A stretch of DNA of 64,000 bases, from contig BSDZ01000005.1 of assembly GCA_030268105.1 (NCBI GenBank), positions 806,001 to 870,000 on the forward strand, given 5' to 3'. Source of the stretch: Volvox africanus. Its lineage: Eukaryota > Chlorophyta > Chlorophyceae > Chlamydomonadales > Volvocaceae. A program made the translations under genes and the position numbers. Position 1 is the stretch's first letter. Each line of letters opens with the position of its first letter. Below are positions 51,653 through 61,190 of the stretch, piece after piece. Below the pieces are notes generated by a model. That model was not told where the DNA came from and did no database searches. It saw only the letters and a program-made list of their open reading frames with translations.

Positions 51653-52172
51653 GGTGAAGGCTAAGATGGCATAGAGAAGCAAAGGAGTTTATCTTCCGAA
51701 GAACGACTTGCGACTGTCTGCAATGACGGCCAGAAGAGGGAATAGCGAGAGGTTCCGAATCCCCGCCTGCGCAAGAGTTGCCTCTAATTCCGCCGTTTAA
51801 AGGAGAGCAGAAGAAGATATTCCCTAAGAGTGGCGGTTGTTCCCGTTGGTGGCCAAGAGTCGGAAGAATGAGCGGGATGCTCCAAGTCGCAGCAGGCGCG
51901 ATAATCGCCGTTCACTCTGCCGTAGAAAATAGAGTAAAAGAAGGCAATCCACAAGGAAGAAAGGCGGCTGTTCGTGCTATAAACCAGAGTTAGGCCGCCG
52001 AAGTGAAAGCCGCCGCGAGCGCGACGGTCGCCGCTAGTTCAGCCAAAAAATTATATGCTCTAGGTGAGACTTGAACAGACGATTGCTGCCTCATTAGCGG
52101 GCAAGTTCTAAGTCATTTTGCACGACCACCGGTGACACTATCATGCCGATAATACGTTAGTATTAACCATAC
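51653..52172 (-). other. LINE 5' untranslated region (M1)
   Basis: Matches 16602-17117 of L+ in scattered blocks. The stretch 52055-52138 is tRNA-like on the sense strand, with a B-box-like GTTCAAGTCTC and GGTG...CACC at its ends, but most stems pair poorly. Confidence 0.6.
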
Positions 52173-52331
52173 GTCTATGTATGTCTATGTCTATGTATGT
52201 CTGTCTATGTCTATGTCTATGTCTGTATGTCTATGTCTATGTCTATGTATGTATGTCTATGTCTATGTCTATGTATGTATGTCTATGTATGTCTATGTCT
52301 ATGTATGTATGTATGTATGTATGTATGTATT
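52173..52331. repeat. Compound TATGTC/TATG microsatellite upstream of M1
   Basis: Irregular mixture of TATGTC and TATG units between the 5' end of M1 and a 49-bp LINE stub. It opens three reading frames with low-complexity products, which are not genes. Confidence 0.9.
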
Positions 52332-52380
52332 GGGTGTTACACTGTGGGCGACTCGCCCTTCAAAGACGAGCACCGGGGGT
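52332..52380 (-). mobile_element. 49-bp LINE 3'-end stub
   Basis: The last 49 bp of the LINE (GGGTGTTACACTG to CACCGGGGGT on the plus strand), lying between two microsatellite blocks. It is the shortest copy in the array. Confidence 0.85.
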
Positions 52381-52564
52381 ATGTATGTATGTATGTATGT
52401 ATGTATGTATGTATGTATGTATGTATGTATGTATGTATGTATGTATGTATGTATGTATGTATGTATGTATGTATGTATGTATGTATGTATGTATGTATGT
52501 ATGTATGTATGTATGTATGTATGTATGTATGTATGTATGTATGTATGTATGTATGTATGTATTT
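52381..52564. repeat. Long pure ATGT microsatellite, about 45 units
   Basis: About 182 bp of uninterrupted ATGT followed by TT, directly at the 3' end of LINE copy M2. Its purity suggests it is young or is renewed. Confidence 0.95.
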
Positions 52565-55500
52565 GGGTGTTACACTGTGGGCGACTCGCCCTTCAAAGAC
52601 GAGCACCGGGGGTCCTGACCGGACCGAGCCACAGCGCAGGGGAGGAACACGTGGCTTTGTCTGTCTGTCCTGCCACGTGCTCCCCCTCTCACTAGGGCCA
52701 GCGAGCCCTCATAGGCTCTCGCCTGGCCACTCACAGAGCACTCAGGGCTACCAAGAAACCACAGGAAGGCCCAACAGAAAACGGGGGACACCTAGCTGCT
52801 CAAAGGACGGGGAAACCTCTCCTCTAACCCGACACTGACTAGACAGGAGCCTGGCAGACACACACAGTTCCCCTCAGAGGAGAAGCACCAGCAGGAAAGC
52901 ACACCCTTCCACAGCCAAGCCAGAAGAACCCAACAAGAGGCGGAGGGGGGGATGACAAGCCGAACTGGCGCCCCCCTAGAAAGCCTTCCGGCCCCACCCA
53001 AAGCTGGCCCCGCAGACACCTGAACTGCACAACAAGGAAAGACCTCTCTCGCTGAACCCCCCTAAAACCCTAAGGCCCCGAAGCCTGGACACAGGAACCT
53101 CTAGCCACGAAACCCTCCACCCTCTCCCTTCCCCTCCTCAAGATCTAGACCGTCCTCTCCTTGTCTCTACCTCCCTCACTCTCCCCCTTTCCTCCCACAG
53201 AACCTCCTCCTCAAAACTCCTGCCCTAAAGCCCCTGCTCTGTTCTTGCTGCTCCATGGTTGGTGATGTCAACCGGATCTGCACACCGCATTTGCGTGCCA
53301 ACTATGGCTAGGATGGGATGTTGTGGTCCCACTTGATCCCAGCCATAGTGAGGTATTCCCAACGCTGCAAAAGAATGCAAGCGTGCCCAAAAGTCGGCAA
53401 CTGTACGGGCCTGTGCACGGTCCAGGGGTGAGGTTGCTGTTTGTGTTGGAGTGTCCATTGCTGGCTGTGTCGTAGAGATGATTGGATGGGTGTTGGCATC
53501 TTCCTCTTCCTCTTGAGGGAACCCCCCTGAACGGTTGAAGAAGTCAGTAATTGCCCGTTGACGGGGTCCCTGCTCTGCTGTGTGGGTCTGTTGTTGCTGC
53601 CGCCGTCTGTGGGTAGAAGGCCACTGTGGCCTGTGTTCTCTTGTTGCCGCCCGGAGACAGTGCCTGCCATATTCCATAGAAGATAAGGCTGCCAAAGCTA
53701 TCACGTCCCATGGGGCCTGCTCGCAACCGGGAGGTGCTTGGACAAGCCATAGCTGTTTCCTGGTCAAGCCCCCTTCAATGGTGGCTGATGTCGGCAATGG
53801 CAGATGTCTGTCAATCTGTTCTCGCACCGCCTTAGCTATAGGGCACTCCCAGAAGTGGTGCAGGCGTGGGGAGCAAGGTTGATCAGTATCAGCTCCATAG
53901 CTGCCACACCCACATGGTTTGATGGGCACCCTGGAAAGATGTGTGTTGCCAGGTATGGGTATCCCATCGACCACCAAACGCCACAGCGTCTCTTTGTTTT
54001 TATTTTCCCACCGAACTGCTGTCCACAGCCTGTCTAGGGTTGCCTGAAAGCGCTGGAGGTTAGTGACAGGACAGGGAGGAGCTGGACCGTCTGTTGGCAT
54101 CCCTTGCGCCTCCTGCACAAAAGCTGACAAGAGCTCCAATCGCTCCTCCGCTGTTGAAACCCCTTGCAGCTGAGTAGCTTGGCTTACCGTGAGGTTGTAG
54201 AGAGGCACTATACCCGAGTCCCCTGGCAATCTCCAGCCCAAACGCCTGACGATCATGGCCATGACTGTGGTGCGGTCTGGTGGTGCTGGCATCTGCTGCT
54301 GCATTCTGTCCTCCACCCTGTCCGGCTGTTGGGGTTGTAAGCGGTTGACTACCTTCCGTGCTGCTGCTATCCATGCCGGGCTGATATCGTTGCATAGAGC
54401 CGAGAGAGCCATACGGGTAGACTCCTTGTCTCGCAGTTGGGTGGGGCTAGCTGAGGGGTCTAGAAACTGTTGGGTCCAGTCTAGCCAGGTCATGTACTGA
54501 GGGAGGGGTATTTGGTCATGCTCCAGCATGTCGTACACCCTTACCAGGTCCCCAACTGTGAGCAGTTTTCTGCATGAAGCCATCAGTGGGTGACGGGTTT
54601 CCAGGCCTGGGCGGTGGTTGTTACCATTGATGCTTCCCCCATTGTCCGAATTGTTGGGCAGCAAAGGATTTCCCCAGAGAGCAGCCGCCCAGCACCAGTC
54701 TCCAGGGGCTAAAGGTGGGTTGCTGACATCTTCTAGTGGTGGGAGGTGCCCTAAAGCCCCTACAATTCGGCTGATCTCCTCAGGCAAGGTCTCTCCACCC
54801 AGCCAGGGCCCAGTTGCCTGGGCAGTGGTAAGGGCCCAAGGTTTAAAGGCCGGATGGGTGATCTCCAGGTAGGTGGCCAGGGTCCGGATCCAGGGGTGGA
54901 GGCTTCGAACATTACCACTAGTACCTGGCTCTTCCTCTTCTTCAGCAACCGTATTCATCGCCGTGTCCAGAAGCATTACCCTCTCTCTCTCTCTCCTGGC
55001 CATCAGGGCCCCTCGGATGAATCGCACTGCCCACATGGCTTGTCTTGCCCGAATGTGTTGCCTGAGGGGCAGTAGGCCAAAACCACCAGTTGATGGGTGT
55101 CCCACCAAGAGTCTGCTAGGTACTCCAGTGAAGCGCTGGCCCTGGTCTTCTGGGCCCTGTTTCCGATCTACAAGGCGAGCAGCTAAGCGTTCAATGTAGG
55201 TCAGAGTGGTATCTGGAGGTGGTCCACCATGCTCCATATGCCAAGTGACTGTTTGCAGGCAATAGTTGGAGACTGCTGCAGCCCGACCAAAGGCAGAGAG
55301 CGGATAATGGGCTAGGCGTTGCATCCTCGTGTAGGCCAGGGCTAGCATCTCCGGCCAGTCTGGTTGGGGCGGCTGCAGTTGGTTGTCCATTGGCAAGTTA
55401 AGGGCTGTCGCAGTGGTGACCACCTTCAGGCCATTTATTGTGCTTCCCTGATGGTGGTCGTCCACAGCCCCTATGGGTAGGATTTCCATCTTATCCAGGT

Positions 55501-55594
55501 TCAGGCGTTGACCTGATGCCCGGGCAAAAGTATCCATGGCTTCAAGGAAGGCTGGCACGGATTCCTCTCCTTCAAGGGCCACTTCAAGGGCCAC
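52565..55594 (-). mobile_element. 5'-truncated LINE copy (M2)
   Basis: About 3.0 kb of LINE 3' end in minus orientation, with ORF2 from just after the RT active site (about 55582) to the stop at 53225, and the 3' untranslated region. It differs from M1 by only a few substitutions. Its 5' end carries a 12-bp duplication (TTCAAGGGCCAC twice on the plus strand, 55571-55594) next to ATGT repeats, which is typical of the repair step that closes a truncated insertion. Confidence 0.9.
53225..55580 (-). pseudogene. LINE ORF2 C-terminal fragment (M2)
   Basis: About 785 codons, open to the stop at 53225-53227. It begins after the FADD motif, so endonuclease and most of the RT palm are missing. The Cys/His motif and QRAITDFF (53560-53537) are kept. 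It lacks its own promoter and start, so it is a dead end, though the frame is undamaged. Confidence 0.85.
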
Positions 55595-55635
55595 TATGTA
55601 TGTATGTATGTATGTATGTATGTATGTATGTATAT
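55595..55635. repeat. ATGT microsatellite between M2 and M3
   Basis: About ten units of TATG separate the truncated 5' end of M2 from the 3' end of M3. Confidence 0.9.
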
Positions 55636-55835
55636 GGGTGTTACACTGTGGGCGACTCGCCCTTCAAAGACGAGCACCGGGGGTCCTGACCGGACCGAGC
55701 CACAGCGCAGGGGAGGAACACGTGGCTTTGTCTGTCTGTCCCGCCACGTGCTACCCCTCTCACTAGGGCCAGCGAACCCTCAGAGGCTCTCGCCTGGCCA
55801 CTTACAGAGCACTCAGGGCCACCAAGAAACCACAG
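55636..55835 (-). mobile_element. 200-bp LINE 3'-end copy (M3)
   Basis: The terminal 200 bp of the LINE with several substitutions against M1 (for example CGAACCCTCAGAGG for CGAGCCCTCATAGG). It ends at CCACAG and then passes to non-LINE DNA. As the most diverged and most upstream member in LINE sense, it may be the founder of the array. Confidence 0.85.
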
Positions 55836-56002
55836 AATTATTTATGCATATAATCTTACATTTATGCATGCAGGTGTACGTAGGCTTGTGTAGGCGAATC
55901 GCTCATGAAGGGCTAAGAATGGGAACAAACAAGAGACAGGTGGGATAATATCGACTTGCCAAGTAGATTTACTCTTCTCAAAGCAAAGGAAGATAAACTT
56001 AC

Positions 56003-56185
56003 CCAAGGTCGGGGTGTGACCACATCCAATCGATTGCCTGAACGCTTAATACGCATATCGAATCCACCAACGGTATCCAGGGGTCGAAGGCTCTCCGGTA
56101 GTGTCGAATAAATATAAGAAGCCCGTTGTTGCTGCACGATTGTTGGCTGCAGCTCGTTGGTGCCATCTATGACATGACTACGGCC
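56003..56185 (-). CDS. Candidate upstream exon of host gene P1
   Basis: 183 bases on the minus strand with donor GTAAGT after CCTTGG and a possible acceptor GTGCACCAG, phase 0 at both ends. It encodes a hydrophilic segment with TLPESLRPLDTVGGF and RIKRSGNRLDVVTPRPW. Its phase-0 end fits the phase-0 start of the membrane exon at 39944, 16 kb downstream on the same strand; the LINE array, LTRs and anonymous DNA would then lie in one intron. Alternatively it belongs to a separate paralogue. A 23-bp exact copy of part of it lies in inverted orientation at 58191-58213. Confidence 0.45.
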
Positions 56186-56415
56186 CTGGTGCACATTGAA
56201 TAAGAATTTCAAAATGAATCAATAGAACATAAAGCTTTAGTAATTGACATGCTGTCCAAATGAAACAACAAGAGTTGCTTCAGATAACATTTTTTGACCT
56301 ACCCTTTTACTGCAGTATACATGCATAAGACCAACACTGATAACTAGGATGAAAGCACATATATCAATTTATGAGTTTACTAGCAGCAGTATTTTTTACT
56401 AGCAGCAGTACTAAA

Positions 56416-56462
56416 TTTTTGAGGGGCGGAGTCGCAGCGTGAAGCGCCTCAGGGGGCCCTGC
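56416..56462 (-). repeat. GC-rich dispersed repeat, inverted relative to 37190-37235
   Basis: Both contain CTGAGGCGCTTCACGCTG with flanking GGGCC on one side and GCCCC on the other. The element they belong to is unknown. Confidence 0.5.
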
Positions 56463-56584
56463 TTGCTAAGATTGCCCATGTCCGCATGTTGTATGTATGC
56501 ATGTGTGTTATGTGTGACCAGGCAAACAAATTGATTCGCAAATTTGAAAACCAATATATATATAGCCTTACACTTTTCATACTT

Positions 56585-56770
56585 GATCGTATCTCGTCTG
56601 TGCACAAACAGGTTTGGAGAGCTCAAGGTAATTTCAACGCTTCTCCACCAAATTATATTTTATAGACATATCGTGTTTCACATCTGACCTACCATCTTTC
56701 CTTAAATCAACCGCTCGCTTTGGTAAACATCTTCCCGCCATGTGACAAGTGATAAAGTGAATCCCTTAGC
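56585..56770 (+). repeat. Dispersed repeat shared with 33375-33560
   Basis: Shared in order: ACAGGTTTGG, CAACGCTTCTCCA, CATCTGA, CTTCCCGCC, GACAAGT. Identity is low. No terminal repeats found. Confidence 0.45.
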
Positions 56771-56890
56771 TTAAAACAATAAAACCTAACGTCATAGTAA
56801 ACCCCAAATACTTTAGAAACATACTTTTAGATGTTCATGGGGCTATCGCTAAACATGCTCTCCCGGCCCAGAGAGTTATGGTGCGTGGTT

Positions 56891-56928
56891 GTGCGGAAAG
56901 CGGGGTCTGCTGCCCCGCTTTCCCGCAC
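56891..56928. other. Strong GC-rich hairpin
   Basis: GTGCGGAAAGCGGGG and CCCCGCTTTCCCGCAC pair over 15 bp with one bulged base and a loop TCTGCTG. No gene next to it explains it. Confidence 0.7.
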
Positions 56929-57023
56929 TGTAACCGCCTTGACAGACATGTGAATAGTTGAGAGCCGCAAAGGCCTCTAGAGAGGTCTCTAGATCCGCAA
57001 ATGCGCTACCCCCACTAGTTTTA

Positions 57024-57413
57024 CTATGTACTAGGTCCACCTCCCTCACCTCCACCGTCGTCCCCTTCTCCATCCTCGTCCGACTCACATACCTCACTCT
57101 TGCGCTTATTTTGCAAATAATCCTCAATCACAAGGGCAGCATGCTGATGACTTGTCAACCATTCTTCTAGGATGAACGCATTTATACACATGTCTAGGAT
57201 GAAAGCTCCTAGAGCCCATTGCAGTGGATGTGAAACAACAAATAAATACTGACACACAGACATTGCCAGACTACTGCCTAAAGAGCCCACCCTAACCTTT
57301 TTTAACATCTGCTGCATGCAATTGGTGCTAGAGTTTTGGGCATGTGATGACCTCACATCAAGGTCATTGCCGCTTGCTTGCCGGGGTGGTTTTATCTTCA
57401 TATCTCTGAACAT
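57024..57413 (-). CDS. Hypothetical membrane protein or last exon of host gene P2
   Basis: 129 codons from ATG 57413 on the minus strand. It has a polar N terminus, two hydrophobic segments (LAMSVCQYLFVV and WALGAFILDMCINAFIL), then an acidic and Gly-rich end (ESDEDGEGDDGGGEGGG). It lies downstream of the two exons at 58.6 and 58.0 kb on the same strand, so it could be the terminal exon of that gene, but the splice link was not established. It could also be chance. Confidence 0.3.
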   Translation of the reverse strand: MFRDMKIKPPRQASGNDLDVRSSHAQNSSTNCMQQMLKKVRVGSLGSSLAMSVCQYLFVVSHPLQWALGAFILDMCINAFILEEWLTSHQHAALVIEDYLQNKRKSEVCESDEDGEGDDGGGEGGGPST

Positions 57414-57507
57414 TGATTATCGGGTCTTGAAATGCCTATGCGCAAACTTCTGTCAACATCCCGAGCATCTCTGTGGCATATTAGTCAAAGAAGGCAGTGG
57501 CAGTGGT

Positions 57508-57751
57508 TGTTATAAAATGATGTATCAGTTGGATATAGCGATCCATACTAGCAACAATCCCGCTGTTGTAGCTGTACTCGGCGGTTCGCTATCGACTCAC
57601 GCTCGTACTGTTTGTGGTGCTATACGTGCTAGTATATGTGCCGACTCCAGAGCGAACTATTCGGATTTCTTTTACTATCAGATAATATGCAACGTATACT
57701 TTCTCGTAAATACGTCAGGCTTCCTTATGTCTGATAGTCTACGTCTCAACA
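57508..57751 (+). repeat. Solo copia-type LTR
   Basis: 244 bp, TGTTATAAAATG to GTCTCAACA, the same length as the 3' LTR at 32905-33148. It is flanked by GTGGT (57503-57507) and GTAGT (57752-57756), a 5-bp duplication with one mismatch. Confidence 0.9.
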
Positions 57752-57986
57752 GTAGTGCGTGAAAGCTGGGCAACAGAAACCGCGACCCACACGATCACCG
57801 TACCCTTCATCGCCAGGAAGCCCATGAATATCGGAAAGCATAATTACGCACCCCATGCATGCTAAGGTAGTAAGCATACAACTGTTCGCTTGTGCGTGGG
57901 CTATTATATACATTTGTTAAGTATGTAATCGCAACTTCGGATATTGCCTGAATCTCTTCAACGAGTATATAACAAATAATATGTAC

Positions 57987-58080
57987 CTTCATCTCGTTTA
58001 TGAAGTTGTTGATCTGGCCGGCCAGCCACTCTTTGTCGGCACGTGAGACCGTCCGCAGTTCGAATGGTCCAAGCTGGAAC
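57987..58080 (-). CDS. Host gene P2, exon with EWLAGQINNFI motif
   Basis: A 94-base exon on the minus strand with acceptor TTTTTCGTAG and donor GTACAT. Accepts phase 2 (first G completes AGG), leaves in phase 0. It encodes FQLGPFELRTVS followed by RADKEWLAGQINNFINEMK. It is the paralogue of the exon at 34653-34770. Function unknown; the match in phase and motif across two loci 23 kb apart is good evidence for a coding exon. Confidence 0.55.
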
Positions 58081-58190
58081 CTACGAAAAATGAAAGAAGT
58101 CAAACAATTTTGCCAAGCAAGATCATTAACGTTGACATCCAACAGTATTTGGTAAAACATCCATCTTCTACTTTCTTTGTAAGAGAAACT

Positions 58191-58213
58191 GGGGATTCGA
58201 TATGCGTATTAAG
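58191..58213 (+). repeat. 23-bp inverted copy of a host exon segment
   Basis: Identical, on the opposite strand, to part of the exon at 56003-56185 (the part coding for GGFDMRIKR, about 56050-56072). The flanks do not match. Confidence 0.7.
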
Positions 58214-58555
58214 CGGGCTTAGAGATCTGATCCCCAGGCCAATCTGACCCCTGGATTGTATCATTCATCGGCCACCGCCAATCATCTTCACCCATATTGC
58301 CGCACTTAGTGCAGCACTTACCCCACCCAGAGTTGGAAAACGTTTAATCACACAAGCCGTACTAAGGCCACTTTGCGCCATCCCGAAAGCAGCCCAAAGA
58401 CCAGCAGCGCCCGCTCCATTAAAATTAGCTGCTCCAAAGCCTTTGAAGCCTCATTTAGGCTCTTATATCCTCCCCTTTGCAGAGTCACGTGAGATAACTA
58501 CTCCTGTTTGATTTTGTACCTACGTATGCGTATATATGTGATAGCACGCACGTAC

Positions 58556-58641
58556 CTCGTTGTATTGCTCTCAAACAACAGGACTTCAAGTGATTCGTGC
58601 TCGGCAACTGTTACAGATATGAAGTCTTTGACCAGTCCTTC
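58556..58641 (-). CDS. Host gene P2, exon with EGLVKDFISVTVAE
   Basis: An 86-base exon on the minus strand with acceptor GATCTGAACAG and donor GTACGT, starting in phase 0 and leaving in phase 2. It is the paralogue of 37398-37477. It encodes EGLVKDFISVTVAE and LEVLLFESNTT, a strand-rich pattern. It lies 475 bp upstream of the exon at 57987-58080. Upstream exons of P2 were not found in the window. Confidence 0.5.
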
Positions 58642-60651
58642 CTGTTCAGATCGTTTCCGCATGTGCATCATGTAGACATATATGCACGTTATTAAATAAT
58701 GATCAGTGTGCCGCATGCAGAGAAATGCTATATGCATCTAGTAAACACGGGAAAATGGCAGTTCCCTGAACGCTGAACTTATTGAGTCTTCATATGACAA
58801 AAAAATAAAATACCTAAGCAAGCATGCAAGGCTAGTAACCGACATGCATAGGAGTAAAATTGCGTGATGAGGTTGGTGGGAAGGAAATTACTATGGAAAG
58901 TCAATTCATATCCTAAGTTATGGCACAAGCTGATGTCATCAGATTAAGGAAGTTCCCAAAATGGCTTTTGAAGGATACCGAAATGCGGTGTAGGATTGGA
59001 GAAGGCCCTCTAGAAGGGGCCATCGTACGTAATGTTATGGTTTCACAATTATGTTGGCGGGAGTCCCACTGTTCGAGCCCAGGGATGGTGATGCTATGGG
59101 GCTCCTAATGAGATTTTGGGTGTGTGAAGCTTTCTGATCATTTAGGGTAGAAAGCCCAGTCCAATCATAGTGCATCATAGATCATCATGGCAGCAGAGTA
59201 GGGAGGGCCTAAAATGGAGTTTTGTAACACCGGGCGCAATTGATGCCGGGGTGCACCTTCCGGGAGACCTGATGCAGCACCAGTCACCATATGGGAGCCG
59301 GTACGCATGTGTCCCGAATTGCAATAGCCAACATGTGTTAGGCAAGGTTTCATCCCGAAATTTTGACTATATGTGACTACAACTCCACGCCTTAACAAGG
59401 GCATGATAGCACCTGATGCTGAGAAACGCTGCAGCTGACCCCTGAATGGAAGTAAAGGTTTATCCCGAGCCCTGTCTCCTCACCCATCTGGAACCGGTTT
59501 CGGAACCAATGCACCTTTCGATTATTCAAAATCCAAACTACCATCATTTAACACGACTAACCGAACTTTGGCAGTGCAAAAGAACATTGGAAGGAATACG
59601 CCTGGAAAGGGCGTAGTACTAACAGGTTATGTATCTTCATCACTTATCATTCGTCAGCTGCGTCCTTATCCCGAAATATTCCAGGGTCCATGCTACGTCG
59701 TAACATCCCGTCCCCCGTCCCCTATCACCCGTCCACTGTCCACCATCCACCTCCACCGTCTCCCGTCCACCATCCAAAAACATGTGACGTCCCCGTCCCC
59801 CCTCCCCCGTCCCCCGTCCCCCCGCCCCCGTCCCCCGTCGCCCTCTCCTGGCTGGGTGGTCCCTGCATGCTATACGGCATGCAAGGATGTGGCCATGCTG
59901 ACACAGGTGGGCTTAGAGAGTGAGGTACGGCGTCAGGTTGTCCGGGGGTTAAAGCAGCAGCCAGGAAATACACTAGTCCAAGTGTGGGGCCCCTGAGGAC
60001 CGGAATACTGTACAAGGCAAGCAGGTGGCAGCACCACCTGTAAGCTGCACTAGAGGGAATGCCGGCGGCAGGTAAACATGGGTAGGGATTGTACACTGGC
60101 ATTGGGACGAAGGGGACAAAAAGATCCAATTATCAGATATCCAACAACTTAGAGCTTATCACGACATGTTCAATTGTGCAGGGTAAGAGCTTCGAGCATG
60201 TACAAAGCAATGGCCAGAAATCCTTGCACCACAACCGGGCACCAAGTGCAAACAAGGACGGGGAAAGATATCTTTGTTTCAGATAGTAACTGAAATGCCA
60301 GCAAGAAGTATCATTCCATATAATACCAACAAGTGTTTATTGACGAAAATTCAGCAATACCTGACGGGATTCTAGCCACTGGCTGGGTCCGCCAGCACTT
60401 GTCGGTATTACTTCCGCCTTCTGCGGTGAAGGAAGGCTTTGTTCACATGTGCAGCGCTCCTCCTTAAATATACACGGTGCAGCCCGATTGGTTTTCACAT
60501 TTCGTTGTGGCTTTAAATAATTAATCTAACTCCCTGTTTGTGCCTGGGCAATATATTTACCTAGCTAGGACAGACCCCCTGCATTTTGCTAAGCATTGTA
60601 AGACTCTTTGTAGTTATTGTGCACTTTAACTATGGGATATCTTGATCTCCA
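58642..60651. other. Anonymous DNA
   Basis: No gene recognised. 59696-59850 is a C-rich imperfect repeat (CCCGTCC/CCACCGTC units). The open frames across it on both strands are low-complexity. CTCCA at 60647-60651 is the target duplication of the next element. Confidence 0.45.
59696..59850. repeat. C-rich minisatellite-like repeat
   Basis: Irregular units such as CCCGTCC and CCACCGTC. The minus strand has many runs of three to five G, so four-stranded structures are possible. Confidence 0.7.
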
Positions 60652-61101
60652 TGTTGAAATTTCTGCCATTAACTGGCATGATTGTTTGGTCAGTTCGTCG
60701 CTGCTCCTGTGAAGGTCGGTGGTGGTGGTGTTTTATTCAGTCAGACTTCTTCTATCTTCCTAACGATTGGTATTCTCGGTGATATCTAGGTCTTGCCTGT
60801 TTAGGATGTTTCTGTCATGAAGTTTCTGTCATGGAGTAAGACTGGCGTTTGGTCTTCTGACGCTGAGCCAGCAATCTCTTTCCTAATCAGTGCGTTCGAC
60901 GATCCAGATGGAGCGTACGACACTTAACACTTAAACTATATATTTGGCGAGGTTCTCATACCTCATTAGCTGTTTGTAACAACTATTGCTCGCCCAGACT
61001 TGTGTGTGTCTTTGTGGCTTGAGGCATAGTGGCAGCTCGCTTGTCCAGCTTGTGCTGAACTGGACCTTTACTCAGCTATCGCGACGACAGTTTTCACAAC
61101 A
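60652..61101 (+). repeat. 5' LTR of the gag-only element
   Basis: 450 bp, TGTTGAAATTTC to TTTTCACAACA. Two differences from the 3' LTR (TTTGG for TTCGG, TTCTC for TTCTT). Confidence 0.95.
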
Positions 61102-61190
61102 GGTTATGAGCCCCGGCTCACGCCGGTGATAGCTCTTGTTTCAATCTTCGACTTTTGATTCTTTGTCGTTGAGATTTCAAAGGAACTACT

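Larger units (their letters stand above)
44691..52172 (-). mobile_element. Full-length LINE with both ORFs intact (M1)
   Basis: About 7.5 kb on the minus strand: 5' untranslated region 52172-51653, ORF1 51652-50000, ORF2 50000-45351 overlapping as TAATG, 3' untranslated region 45350-44691, then an ATGT-type tail. Both ORFs are open over their whole length, and endonuclease and RT motifs are complete, so this copy may be able to move. It lies in a head-to-tail series with truncated copies, all in one orientation. Confidence 0.95.

Noticed and set aside
52177..52838. Three overlapping plus-strand open frames of 145-213 codons
   Set aside because: They read through ATGT and TATGTC microsatellite and the LINE stub. 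The products are low-complexity repeats of Tyr, Val, Cys and Met.
52565..55594. M1 and M2 as an assembly duplication
   Set aside because: They are nearly identical, but M2 is truncated, has a junctional 12-bp duplication, its own substitutions and different neighbouring repeats. Two real insertions are more likely, though only long reads can exclude a misassembly.
59568..59996. 142-codon plus-strand frame and 134-codon minus-strand frame
   Set aside because: Both cross the C-rich repeat and are Pro/Ser- or Gly-rich by composition only.
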